Positions 47,331 through 56,602 of a stretch of DNA of 64,000 nucleotides are shown piece after piece (position 1 is the first letter of the stretch; the number at the start of each line of letters is the position of its first letter). The notes under the pieces are model-generated. The model saw only the letters and a list, made by a program, of their open reading frames with translations. It was not told the DNA's origin and did no database searches. Where the stretch lies: the NCBI RefSeq assembly GCF_946480185.1, contig NZ_CAMLIG010000001.1, positions 310,001 through 374,000 on the forward strand, read 5' to 3'. The DNA comes from an uncultured Pedobacter sp. GTDB taxonomy: Bacteria > Bacteroidota > Bacteroidia > Sphingobacteriales > Sphingobacteriaceae. A program made the position numbers and the translations under genes.

Positions 47331-48551
47331 TTATTCTTTATCGTTATAAGCATGGTCAATTTCAATCTCTTCGCCATTCCAAGCTTTTTTTGCAGTCCAG
47401 TCTGCATCCGGTCCCTGCCAAAATGGATCGTTTGCTGGCAATCCTAAAACAAGAAATGCTTCTGAACATAAATACAGGCTACCTGTGGAAATATAATTTT
47501 CGCCCACGGATGGCTGATGCCCGGCAAACCCGATGCGTAGCCAACCTTTATCATCAAATGTTTCAGGCATTTCCACTTGTCTTTTTATTATGGTGTAAAG
47601 TGCAGCTCTTACCTGCTGTGGCTTTACCATTTCTGGCAATTGGTGCAACAATGCGATTTTTGAAAGCAGTTGAAAAGCACCGAAACGATAAGCCAAAGAT
47701 CTGCCTACTGGCGGATAAGTGCCTTCCGGAGAGATTAAGCGTTCCTGAATCGCTGCATAACGTTGCGCTCTTCCCAACATCAGTTCATAATAATGATTGC
47801 GGTCTAGGCCGTCATCCTTAAGTACTTTGGTTATACTCAAAAGCATAGGCTGAATGACATAACTATTATAATAATCCCAATGAAAATTTGGGCCGTCGCC
47901 ATAGGTTCCATCTCCTTTATACCATAACAAATGTTGCTTAATGGCGTAATCAATCCGCATCATGTCTCCTGATTTATCAAATTTTTGTAAAGCGGCTTCG
48001 ACGGTTGCGCTAAACATCAGCCAATTTGAATATGATGGATTTATAATCCTGCTGGATTTTAGCGCAGCTATTACATTCTGTTTTGTTTGCTTATCCAGAT
48101 TTCCCCACAATTGAGTTGGCGCCCTTAACAAAGCATCGGCAAAAAAAGCAGCGTCCACTAGCGGCTGTCTGCCTTGATTAAAATTCATAAAATCTGCAAC
48201 TTTCGGATCTGTTGCGTTTTTGATGCACTGTAAAGCTAAGTCGATGTATTTTTTTCTGATGATTCCTTCTTTTGTGGAATCAGGACCTAATTCTAACCAC
48301 GGCGCCATTCCGTCCAATAATCTTCCGAAAGCTTCTAAATAAGTGCTGTAAACGCGGTCTTTTGCGGCCTTAGCTTCCACCGGCATAGTGCTTTTTAGCT
48401 TATTTTCACTTAAAGCGGTTAAAACCGGATCGGCTATTTTAGTAAGTGTTTTAACATAAAACGCTCTTTCAGCTACGCCATCGTTATTTTGCGCCCATGA
48501 AAACTGGGGTATAAAAATTAAGAGGAACAGTAATTTTTTTATATTATTCAT
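47331..48551 (-). CDS. DUF2264 domain protein
   Basis: The 406-residue secreted protein has a signal peptide (to about FSWAQ) and an all-alpha toroid fold typical of DUF2264. Family strings include FGRLLDGMAPWLELGPD, GPNFHWDYYNSYVIQPML and PPVGRSLAYRFGAFQ. The exact reaction is not established. Its position between GH2-like and GH88 genes suggests it works on uronic- or rhamnose-containing oligosaccharides, perhaps as a hydrolase or binding partner. It lies 10 bases after the GH2-like gene. Confidence 0.9.
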   Translation of the reverse strand: MNNIKKLLFLLIFIPQFSWAQNNDGVAERAFYVKTLTKIADPVLTALSENKLKSTMPVEAKAAKDRVYSTYLEAFGRLLDGMAPWLELGPDSTKEGIIRKKYIDLALQCIKNATDPKVADFMNFNQGRQPLVDAAFFADALLRAPTQLWGNLDKQTKQNVIAALKSSRIINPSYSNWLMFSATVEAALQKFDKSGDMMRIDYAIKQHLLWYKGDGTYGDGPNFHWDYYNSYVIQPMLLSITKVLKDDGLDRNHYYELMLGRAQRYAAIQERLISPEGTYPPVGRSLAYRFGAFQLLSKIALLHQLPEMVKPQQVRAALYTIIKRQVEMPETFDDKGWLRIGFAGHQPSVGENYISTGSLYLCSEAFLVLGLPANDPFWQGPDADWTAKKAWNGEEIEIDHAYNDKE

Positions 48552-48561
48552 TTTCTTCTAT

Positions 48562-51528
48562 TTATTTTTTATTGAAACTCGTCTCCATCATTACAAGCCT
48601 TCTGTCTCCTTGGTAAACTACCTTTACATTTTCATCGTCAACATCGCTATCGATAGATTTATATTCTCCGGCCTGAACAACAGCATTTGTTTCCTTTAAA
48701 TCATTTACTTTTATTTTTACGGTAAGCGCTTCCGCAGATGGATTCCAGACTACAGAATTCATATTATTTTTTCCTTTAGGGATACGACACCAGAACTGCG
48801 CAGTTCCAGATTTAGAAGATTTGCTAAAAGTTGGACTTCTACCATAACTTGGGTCATAAGGTCCCCAAGGTCTTCTGCCGTTTACCACATATTGCAGTCC
48901 CGGTCTAGTATTGAATCTGCTCGGATGTCCGCCGGCTAATTGATAACCTTCTTTTGTCACTTTAATTCCTTCGGCTAAAAAAGCATCGGTCAAACGCGGA
49001 GTACCATTTGCGATAAAACCGTTATAAGAATCTATAATCAAGCCTTTTTCGGAAGTATAATCGCCCCAAATAATTGGATTAGTGACCAATTGCTGTAGCT
49101 GATGCCCTTCGTTTGAAGCGCTGTAATTCAGCATATTTATTAGGAGTTTATCTGCCACAGGATCCAATCCGGTTCTGTTAGAAATATCAAAACCACAAAT
49201 TAAAATACTTCCCGAACCCATAAATTGTTCTGCTAAGGCTATGGATTGCAGTCCGTAATTTAAATCGGCAAGAATGGCTGTTGAGGACATTCCGTCAGCG
49301 TCTTCCAGTTTAAAAGCGTCCGTTACCGGATATATGGCTGGCATTCCGGTTTTTTCTTCACTCCAGTTTGTGTAATCAGACCAAACAATCAAGTTATCCC
49401 GGCTTATTCCAGAAAAAACCGGATGATCTTTTCTTTCGGGATTGATATTGAAACCATTGCGAGCGGCTGTGGTTGATACCGGATAAACGCCATTATCAAT
49501 ATCCACAGTGTTGTTGGTCAATTTAAAATCTAGTAATTTATTTAAGTAAACTCTTGAACTGCTGTCTTGCCTTAGCGCTAGCACTCTGCCTCCTTTTTTC
49601 ATAAAATCTTTAATAGACGAGGCAGTAGAAGCAAGTTTTTCATCTGCACTGTTCTCGCCAATCACTAAAATTGTTCCGTTAGATAAATCTTTACTACCAG
49701 TAAATTCCTGAAACGGGATGTTAAGTTTTTTGAAAGATTTTTTTGTATCGCCTTTTGTGTCGTACAAAGTTATTTTTGAAGAAGTGTTTGCTAACTGGCC
49801 TTTAAATCCATCATCAGCAATAAAAAGTTTGAAAAAATTTTGAGACACCTTTTTTCCATTGGCATAAACTTCGCCATTTAAAGTATAATCTCCCGAAACA
49901 ATATGCTCTGGCAATTTGATATTAACCGCTTTTTTAGAAGTGCCGTAATAAGGTATATCGCTGAAAGAAATACTATCCTTTACAACAGCTGTTCTTGCTT
50001 TATCATAAATCTGATAAACCAGTTTTACATTCTTCAAATCTTTAAAATCGTTATCGTCATTAATAATATGAGCCACCGGACTGAAAGTCGAGCCGGCGTA
50101 TAGTTTTGAAGTCCAGCATTCCCAACTCAAAAGCACTGGTTGATAAGAAACCTTTACTTGGGCTGTAACTGGCTTGGGGTTCATATCCGCAAATTTTTCT
50201 ATGGTATCCCAGTTGTAAAACAGAATGGTGAAAGGGAAAACGCCGCTTAAAGCGTGATTTTTGTCTCTCAACTGCCTAAAAGTTTCTGTGGCTTGTCTAA
50301 AAGTGAAACTCTGATGTTTGTCTGCCAATTGCGACTGCAGATCTTGTCTTTCGTGACCAGTCCATGTAAGTTGCGAGCTTGGATTTTTATGCCCTGGAGT
50401 TTGGTTATAGCGTCCATCGGGACCGGTATAATTGCCTACACATTCGGTAAAAGTAATGGGCTGTCCGCTTTTTGGGAAGGGGATGATATTTGCATTATCC
50501 CTGATATTTAAAAAAGTGTATGGCGAACTGTAATACCAGCCCCAATAGCGGTGCAAATCACAAATATCTCCTGTTTTACCGTAACCGTAACCGGCATTGG
50601 CAATGTAAACACGAGTTTCATCCCAAGCCTTTAATTTATGAAAAGCATAATCTAAAAACTTTTCCCAAAGCAACGCTCTTGAACCTCTGAAAGGAGTTTC
50701 GTTAGTCATTGCATATACCATTAAACTTGGGTGATGAGCAATGGCGCCCAGCTTTTCATTCTCGTACCAGGAAACACCTCTATCATAATCGCTCGGGAAA
50801 CCGCCATCAGTTTCATCACCTATAGCCTCCTGTTTCTTTACTTTTTCTCCGCCAGCTACTTTTCCGCCATAGTTTCCTCCGAAAACCATCATGCCAAGTT
50901 CGTCACATACGTCATACCATTCTTCAGCATCCGGAATTCTGATGATATTTACATTGATGCTTTTCATAAACTTTACGTAGTCTATGGCAAAATTACGGCT
51001 GTACTCTAGCTCTGTCGGAATTCCTCTTTCTGGCGGATTGATGGCGATGCCTCTTAAAAAAATCGGTTTCCCGTTTAGATATAAATTCTCTCCTTTTCTT
51101 TCGAAACTTCTAAAGCCAGCTCTTTCTGTTAGCTGAGAAACTATTTTTTTCCCATGATACTGTTCAAGTGTTATTTGGTAAAGATACGGTTGGTTAGGCG
51201 TCCATAATATAGGTTTTAAACCACTGATTAGAAACGCTATTTTTTTTCCTCCTTCGTTAACTGCCGAGGTGGATTTCACAGGTCCTTGCCAAAGCACTTT
51301 TCCATCGGCAATTGACTTGATGAACACTTTAAATGTATTTTTGCTTTCACTTTTAAAATCAGCGTCAGTGACTATTCTAACATAATCTAGTCCTGTAAAA
51401 GGAGTAATAGCTTTTGCAACGTTCTCTTGGGAGAAAACCTGACTCAGTAAGATTAAATTGAATAAAATTAAATTCAGGGTTGTTTTTAATAAAATACTAT
51501 AAAAAGCTGATTTTGACTTTTGCATCAA
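48562..51528 (-). CDS. Atypical GH2-like enzyme
   Basis: The 988-residue secreted protein lacks a usual N-terminal sugar-binding sandwich: after the signal peptide it enters a GH2 immunoglobulin-like domain directly (LWQGPV, PILWTPNQPYLYQI). The TIM barrel (about 150-460) has YLNGKPIFLRGIAIN, a candidate acid/base in MTNETPFRG and a candidate nucleophile Glu in TFTECVGNY. A large C-terminal extension (460-988) contains a class-I glutamine-amidotransferase-like fold (RVLALRQDSS..., GGSGSILICGFD). The sugar specificity is unknown. It begins the GH88 operon. Without the first domain, its active site may be more open. Confidence 0.82.
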   Translation of the reverse strand: MMQKSKSAFYSILLKTTLNLILFNLILLSQVFSQENVAKAITPFTGLDYVRIVTDADFKSESKNTFKVFIKSIADGKVLWQGPVKSTSAVNEGGKKIAFLISGLKPILWTPNQPYLYQITLEQYHGKKIVSQLTERAGFRSFERKGENLYLNGKPIFLRGIAINPPERGIPTELEYSRNFAIDYVKFMKSINVNIIRIPDAEEWYDVCDELGMMVFGGNYGGKVAGGEKVKKQEAIGDETDGGFPSDYDRGVSWYENEKLGAIAHHPSLMVYAMTNETPFRGSRALLWEKFLDYAFHKLKAWDETRVYIANAGYGYGKTGDICDLHRYWGWYYSSPYTFLNIRDNANIIPFPKSGQPITFTECVGNYTGPDGRYNQTPGHKNPSSQLTWTGHERQDLQSQLADKHQSFTFRQATETFRQLRDKNHALSGVFPFTILFYNWDTIEKFADMNPKPVTAQVKVSYQPVLLSWECWTSKLYAGSTFSPVAHIINDDNDFKDLKNVKLVYQIYDKARTAVVKDSISFSDIPYYGTSKKAVNIKLPEHIVSGDYTLNGEVYANGKKVSQNFFKLFIADDGFKGQLANTSSKITLYDTKGDTKKSFKKLNIPFQEFTGSKDLSNGTILVIGENSADEKLASTASSIKDFMKKGGRVLALRQDSSSRVYLNKLLDFKLTNNTVDIDNGVYPVSTTAARNGFNINPERKDHPVFSGISRDNLIVWSDYTNWSEEKTGMPAIYPVTDAFKLEDADGMSSTAILADLNYGLQSIALAEQFMGSGSILICGFDISNRTGLDPVADKLLINMLNYSASNEGHQLQQLVTNPIIWGDYTSEKGLIIDSYNGFIANGTPRLTDAFLAEGIKVTKEGYQLAGGHPSRFNTRPGLQYVVNGRRPWGPYDPSYGRSPTFSKSSKSGTAQFWCRIPKGKNNMNSVVWNPSAEALTVKIKVNDLKETNAVVQAGEYKSIDSDVDDENVKVVYQGDRRLVMMETSFNKK

Positions 51529-51957
51529 TCGATAATATGCTTATTGTGGTTTAAATTTAGATTAATTATATGGCGCAATTTAGGAAGTTAAAAAGGGTTT
51601 CATACCTGCTAAATGAAACATAAGTACCCTTTGAAAATATCATTTTATAAATTTCAGAGAAGTTTTAACAGGATTCGTCAATAAAATTTTAAATACTGTT
51701 TGCTTAGAGAAATATTCTGAAAAATGATTTAAATGTAAAAATGACTTTTATAACTGCCGATAAATGTCTTTAGCTAAAAGGACTTTTTAGATTACCCCCA
51801 TTATACAACACCTTAGTATGTAACATATCACCTGCATGTTAGAAACTTATGTAGTAACTATATGTGTTTCAATCTACTACCTTAGTACTTGTTAAAAAAG
51901 GATCCCATATCCTGAAATTTGACGACTAATCCAATTACTAACAAATTTTTAAACATC
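51529..51957. other. Divergent intergenic region
   Basis: The region separates the minus-strand GH2-like operon and the plus-strand beta-helix gene. It is AT-rich, with no gene. A short inverted GGAT...ATCC lies near 51900. No matching TAnnTTTG box was seen on either strand. Target sites for the HTCS may lie here. Confidence 0.35.
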
Positions 51958-53652
51958 ATGAAAAATTATCAAAAACTGGTTTTGTTAACCAGTATTTTGC
52001 CTTTTATGGCATGTCAGAAAACAACATTATCAGTAGAAAAAGCGCAAGATGGTACTGCTAAGGATGATCTCACTACCTTTTCTACAACAACTACTTACTA
52101 TGTAGATAATGTAAACGGAAGCGATTCTTACAGTGGTACTACAACACAGTATCCTTGGAAAACGCTAGCAAAGGTAAACTCAGTAACCTTTGTGGCCGGT
52201 AACCGGATAAGATTTAAATCTGGTGGAAACTGGACAGGACAGTTGCATCCCAAAGGATCTGGCATTAGCGGAAGCACAATTAAAATAGATAGCTACGATA
52301 CAGGATCAAAACCGGTTATCAATGGCAATGGTGTAGCTAATGGAACAGTTTATCTTTATAACCAACAATATTGGGAAATTAACGACTTAGAGATTACCAA
52401 CTTTAATGCAAGTGAAGAAGGAGGAAAAAGCCTGGCAAACTGGGAAAGTGACAACACCAACAACTATGCTAATGTAGACCATCCTGGTATTGTTGAAAAC
52501 AGCAATAGTAAGAAATTAGGGATTCTTATAGCCGCAGAAGACGCCGGAACAGTTAATCACATTTATTTACATGGTTTGCTAATTCATGGCATTAATGGAT
52601 ATATGGATAATTCTTCTATTTATTCAAGAAACAACGGTGGTATTTATTTCGAAATTACAGGCAATACAACTCCAACACATTTTAACGATATACTTGTAGA
52701 TTACTGCACCGTTCGTGATGTAGACCATACTGGAATGTTTTTGCAGTCGAGTTGGGCAGATCGGACAGCGTTTAGCAATAACAACTGGACTCCTTCCACC
52801 AATATAATCGTTAGCCATAATACTTTTGAAAATACTGGAGGGCATGGCTTAATTATGCGTGTTGCTACGGCACCTTTAATGGAGTATAACCTGTTTGACC
52901 ACTGTTCGATTAAGGCAACTGGCAATGCTGCTTTTAATTTTAATACTGATGATGCACTTTGGCAATATAATGAAAGTAGATTTACAAAAGCAAATGATGG
53001 AGATCATGACGCTGGTGGGATTGACGCCGACTTTAGATCAAAAAGAACAGTAATACAATACAATTACCTTCATGAAAATGATTTTGGGATATTGGTAACT
53101 GGAGGTGATGGAGTGTTTAATCAAAGCACGGTGATTAGATTTAATCTGTTTGTTAAAGATGGAAAACACACCCATCCGCATGCAGGTAAATTTTTAATAC
53201 AGATTAACGGTCACTGTACGGATTTACACGTTTATAACAACACATTTGACGTAGGACCTAGTCAAGACGGCGTAAACATACTTTCTTTTACCCCATGGGC
53301 AGGCACAAGTGATTGGCCAGATGGCACTAAATTTTACAATAATATATTCGATAATTCCGGTACTAATTCTAACTATAACTTAGGTAGCAGTACAAACAAT
53401 ACCTTTGACTATAATGCATTTTATAAAAATACCGCAGCAAACCAGCCAAGCCAATCACACAACATTGCCGGCGATGTTAAATTTGTTAACACCGGTTCAG
53501 GCACTCCCGAAGGTTTCAAATTAAAAAGTGGTTCTGTCGCTTTATCCTCGGGAAGGGTATTGAGCACTAACGGAGGTAAGGACTTTTTTGGAAATGCGGT
53601 TTCTACGACAAATCCTATAAATGTGGGATTCTATGGGGGATTAGGGCTTTAG
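51958..53652 (+). CDS. Right-handed parallel beta-helix lipoprotein, lyase-like
   Basis: The start is placed at 51958 (MKNYQKLVLLTSILPFMAC), because this gives a signal peptide with lipobox FMAC. An ATG at 51919 would add 13 residues. The 564-residue protein opens with YYVDNVNGSDSYSGT and ...YPWKTLAKVN, typical of the beta-helix lyases (PL6/PL9-like, or Pel9A-like), followed by many parallel-helix coils with NN and HN ladders. It is a candidate polysaccharide lyase that would supply substrate to the GH88. No definite catalytic lysine or calcium site was read. An alternative is a glycosidase such as GH120 or a binding protein. Confidence 0.78.
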   Translation: MKNYQKLVLLTSILPFMACQKTTLSVEKAQDGTAKDDLTTFSTTTTYYVDNVNGSDSYSGTTTQYPWKTLAKVNSVTFVAGNRIRFKSGGNWTGQLHPKGSGISGSTIKIDSYDTGSKPVINGNGVANGTVYLYNQQYWEINDLEITNFNASEEGGKSLANWESDNTNNYANVDHPGIVENSNSKKLGILIAAEDAGTVNHIYLHGLLIHGINGYMDNSSIYSRNNGGIYFEITGNTTPTHFNDILVDYCTVRDVDHTGMFLQSSWADRTAFSNNNWTPSTNIIVSHNTFENTGGHGLIMRVATAPLMEYNLFDHCSIKATGNAAFNFNTDDALWQYNESRFTKANDGDHDAGGIDADFRSKRTVIQYNYLHENDFGILVTGGDGVFNQSTVIRFNLFVKDGKHTHPHAGKFLIQINGHCTDLHVYNNTFDVGPSQDGVNILSFTPWAGTSDWPDGTKFYNNIFDNSGTNSNYNLGSSTNNTFDYNAFYKNTAANQPSQSHNIAGDVKFVNTGSGTPEGFKLKSGSVALSSGRVLSTNGGKDFFGNAVSTTNPINVGFYGGLGL

Positions 53653-53998
53653 CTCTTGGTGATTTATTTAAGGAAAACAGGGAAGCAGAAATGTTTCCCT
53701 GTTTTTTAATTTTAAATAGATACGTATTTTATCAGTTCAGTCCAAAAACTATATTTCATTCAATTTTTTGTTTATAAACTTCACTGTCCAGACAATTTTT
53801 AAAATTGGGAAATGAAGTTTCATTTTGCTTTGTACAAACGGAAAAATTTCACTAGGAGAACATAAGAAATATAAATAATTATTCGGTTTAAAAGAAGTTG
53901 ATAGACAAAAGAAGTATGAAAAAAAAATATCATTTGTCATTCGGCGTTCAAGTTAAGCTTGATGCCCAAACGCCTGAAGGTGTTCCAGTATTACTAAC
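53653..53998. other. Intergenic stretch with a decayed GH43 fragment
   Basis: After the terminator at 53674-53707 the sequence contains no intact gene. From about 53934 to 54026 it matches the 5' part of the GH43 gene at 56205-56290, extending across the 3' end of the adjacent gene. A 63-codon minus-strand frame at 53749-53940 has no recognised features and is probably remnant sequence. Confidence 0.6.
53674..53710 (+). terminator. Rho-independent terminator of beta-helix gene
   Basis: AAAACAGGGAA (53674-53684) pairs with TTCCCTGTTTT (53695-53705) across a 10-base loop and is followed by TTAATTTT. It lies 22 bases after the stop. Confidence 0.8.
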
Positions 53999-54026
53999 TC
54001 ATTGTTCTTTATTGGACAGTTGAAGT
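53934..54026 (-). repeat. Partial duplicate of GH43 gene segment
   Basis: About 85% of bases match 56205-56290. The shared strings include CCTGAAGGTGTTCCAGTATTACT and TAAGCTT. On the minus strand the GH43 frame would read KEQ-stop-VSNTGTPSGVWA, where the intact gene reads KEQCVSNTGTPSGVWA. The stop codon of the adjacent clan GH-A gene thus lies inside this fragment, where TGC would have become TGA. This suggests recombination that replaced that gene's original end. Confidence 0.7.
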
Positions 54027-55102
54027 GATAGGCTTTTAATCAAATCTACTTCTGCCTGGCTGTAAGGGGTTCCGTCTTTTCTAAAAATATCATGAAACCA
54101 AATTTCAGGTTCTTCGCCGGATGGTATTGGCGTGTCCCATTTATAAACGGTATTTGTTTTTCCGGCTACTAAGCCCCAGTTGTACGCGCCAATATTTTGT
54201 TTTTTTAGGATAGGCATAATGTTAAAAAACTTGCTTCCGTTGTTTCTGGCCATGTATTCGGTACAAATAAGCGGCCCTTTGTATTTGTTTTTGAAAGCAT
54301 CAATGGTTTTCTGATGGTCCACCTCATTGCCATAATTATGATAAGTTACCACGTCTGAATTAGTAATCTGCCATGCCGAAAGTTCTTTTAAATCCCAGTT
54401 CCAAACGCCGGCGGTTAATGGTTGCGAAGGATTAATTGTTCTGGCCCAAGCGAATACTTTTTGCAATAAAGGCATACTTTTATTTCCAATTCCTTGTCCG
54501 CCCGGTTCGTTGTACAAATCCCACATTACAATACGTTTGTCGTTTTTAAACGAGGTCAAAACATCTTTTACATAGGTTTCTAAAGTGTTTGTCAATTTTG
54601 GTTCTCTGTAAATTCTATTTCCGGGATCTTTTAACCAGCCCGAATTGTGGATTCCGGGTTTTGGTGCAGGTTGTTTACCTGCTTTATATTCTGCGTTCCA
54701 GCAATCGTCAAAAAAAACCAAAATTGTAGAAATTTGATGCTTATCAGCTATAGCTAAATATTGATTAACACTTTTTTTAAACCCTTTTGGATCTTGTTGC
54801 CAAGCGATATGATGCAAGTAAACCCGCATGGAATTCATGCCGATGCCTTCTGCATACCCTAATTCTCTATCGATAGTCGCAGGATCAAAAGTTGCTGCCT
54901 GCCACATTTCTAACTGATTAATAGCAGTACTTGGAATAAAATTTGCTCCACGTAACCAGCCCCACTGCTTATACCAATTGTTTGCCTGCTCAACCGTCCA
55001 TTTTTCTCTGGGCTTTTGATTTTTAGCAACTTTTGGGCTACAAGCGGACATTAATACGTTCGCTAATAATAGTATGGACAATATTTTTATGGTAATCTTC
55101 AT
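53999..55102 (-). CDS. Clan GH-A glycoside hydrolase, lipoprotein
   Basis: The 367-residue lipoprotein (lipobox LMSACSP) has a TIM barrel with the acid/base Glu in WDLYNEPGG and the nucleophile Glu in ICTEYMAR. Its opening WLRGANFIPSTAINQLEMWQ is typical of a GH5-like group often labelled xylanase or cellulase without proof. The last residues (SLQLSNKEQ) coincide with a duplicated fragment of the downstream-operon GH43 gene, so its natural C-terminus may have been replaced. Substrate is unresolved. Confidence 0.85.
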   Translation of the reverse strand: MKITIKILSILLLANVLMSACSPKVAKNQKPREKWTVEQANNWYKQWGWLRGANFIPSTAINQLEMWQAATFDPATIDRELGYAEGIGMNSMRVYLHHIAWQQDPKGFKKSVNQYLAIADKHQISTILVFFDDCWNAEYKAGKQPAPKPGIHNSGWLKDPGNRIYREPKLTNTLETYVKDVLTSFKNDKRIVMWDLYNEPGGQGIGNKSMPLLQKVFAWARTINPSQPLTAGVWNWDLKELSAWQITNSDVVTYHNYGNEVDHQKTIDAFKNKYKGPLICTEYMARNNGSKFFNIMPILKKQNIGAYNWGLVAGKTNTVYKWDTPIPSGEEPEIWFHDIFRKDGTPYSQAEVDLIKSLSLQLSNKEQ

Positions 55103-55132
55103 GTCTTTTTCATTAAGGATTGATGGATAAAT

Positions 55133-56593
55133 TTAATAAACCTTAACCTCCCAAATCCCTGGTCTTGTATTCTGTTTTTCGTTTCTTAAAATAACGCGGA
55201 TATACCTAGCTTTATATTTTAACGAACTTACTATAGGCGATCCAATTTTGGTATTTTCCCACTGGTCATCAGCTAGTTTCCAAATTTTATGATCTTCAGA
55301 AACTTCAATTTTATACTGATAGGCTTTGATGGGAAATTCGGTAAAAAGCTGAATTTGGTTAAACAATTTTACTTCCCCTAAATCTAACTGAAGCCATTCT
55401 TGCGCATATTTTCCGCCAATCCAAAGTGTTCCGTTGTTTTCATCTACTGCAAATTTTGCTTTGGTTACTACGGTATCTAAATCACTGGAACTTGTAACTT
55501 TAGCTCCAAAAGCCAAGTTAGGTTCCGTTTTAACCGATTGTAAAGTGCCAACTCCCCTATGTGTAGTAACTACTCTTTGTAAAGAACCATCTGGGTTAAA
55601 ATTTAATTCGTCAACGGCTACCTGTCGCAGTTTTTGAGAAATATCGTACTTATCTAAAGTATTAAAACGGTGATAAACGATGTAATATTTATCATTGAAT
55701 TTTAAAACGGTATGGTGCCCGGTTGATTTAATTTTATTGTCGCCATCATCTGTACTTAAAATGGGGCGCACCATTCCTTCTTTCCAAGGCCCAAAAGGTG
55801 TGGGACCGGTGGCATAACGAATTTGATAAGTTTCGTCCCAAGTTTTCCCCCACGAATAAGAAAAATAATATTCGCCATTCTTTTTAAACATGTACGGTCC
55901 TTCAAAATAATGCGGAGGAGTTACATCTTTTGGCATTTCGGCAAACGAAATCATATCTGCATTTAGTTTTACGCCCAAACATCTGCCTTCAATATCACGT
56001 CCGCTATCAGAAGAACCCCAATAAAGATATGCCTGCCCATCATCATCCACAAAACATTCTGCATCAATGGTTTCCACATAATAATATTCTTTGTGACGTA
56101 CCAGCGGAGTATTATCTGCTTTAGCATTTTTCCATGGTCCGATCGGGCTATTGGCAACGCCAACCCAAATCTCTTGACCAACAGTTACATACATGTAAAA
56201 CTTGCCATTCGGCGATTTAATTAAGCTTGGTGCCCAAACACCTGAAGGTGTTCCAGTATTACTTACGCATTGTTCTTTAGTAGGCCAGTTCAAGTAATCG
56301 CATTTCCAGTTCACAAAATCTGTAGAAGTCCAAACTGCAAGCTTTGTAATATCGTTCCAACTTGGCATATCGCTGGTAGCGTAAATGTAAAATGTGCCCT
56401 TGCTTTCAATAATTGTAGGATCGGCAAAATAGCCCTGCAACAACGGGTTTCCGGTTTTTGGGCTATCAAATTTCAAATCCTTTTTAGTCCATAAATTGAT
56501 TACAGACTGATCTGGGTTTTGTGCAAAGCTGTTAAAAGCAATTGCCAAAATAATGGCTGTTAGCAATTGGTTTTTAAAGATTTTTAAACTCAT
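55133..56593 (-). CDS. GH43 glycosidase with discoidin-like tail
   Basis: The 486-residue secreted enzyme has a signal peptide and a five-blade GH43 propeller (about 35-340). The base Asp is in YFADPTIIESKG, a candidate transition-state Asp is in VETIDAECFVDDDG and a candidate acid Glu in HYFEGPYMFKKNG. The discoidin-like domain is at 345-486 (SSDLDTVVTKAKFAVDENN, WEVKVY). It probably releases arabinose, xylose or galactose from side chains. Part of it is duplicated at 53934-54026. It lies 9 bases after the GH43-like gene in the operon. Confidence 0.92.
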   Translation of the reverse strand: MSLKIFKNQLLTAIILAIAFNSFAQNPDQSVINLWTKKDLKFDSPKTGNPLLQGYFADPTIIESKGTFYIYATSDMPSWNDITKLAVWTSTDFVNWKCDYLNWPTKEQCVSNTGTPSGVWAPSLIKSPNGKFYMYVTVGQEIWVGVANSPIGPWKNAKADNTPLVRHKEYYYVETIDAECFVDDDGQAYLYWGSSDSGRDIEGRCLGVKLNADMISFAEMPKDVTPPHYFEGPYMFKKNGEYYFSYSWGKTWDETYQIRYATGPTPFGPWKEGMVRPILSTDDGDNKIKSTGHHTVLKFNDKYYIVYHRFNTLDKYDISQKLRQVAVDELNFNPDGSLQRVVTTHRGVGTLQSVKTEPNLAFGAKVTSSSDLDTVVTKAKFAVDENNGTLWIGGKYAQEWLQLDLGEVKLFNQIQLFTEFPIKAYQYKIEVSEDHKIWKLADDQWENTKIGSPIVSSLKYKARYIRVILRNEKQNTRPGIWEVKVY

Positions 56594-56602
56594 ATCTTTC
56601 GT

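Noticed and set aside
47390..47821. 143-codon plus-strand frame
   Set aside because: It is the antisense shadow of the DUF2264 gene, with cysteine- and proline-rich noise.
53749..53940. 63-codon minus-strand gene
   Set aside because: It is a low-complexity frame beside a decayed GH43 fragment, with no recognised domain or start signal.
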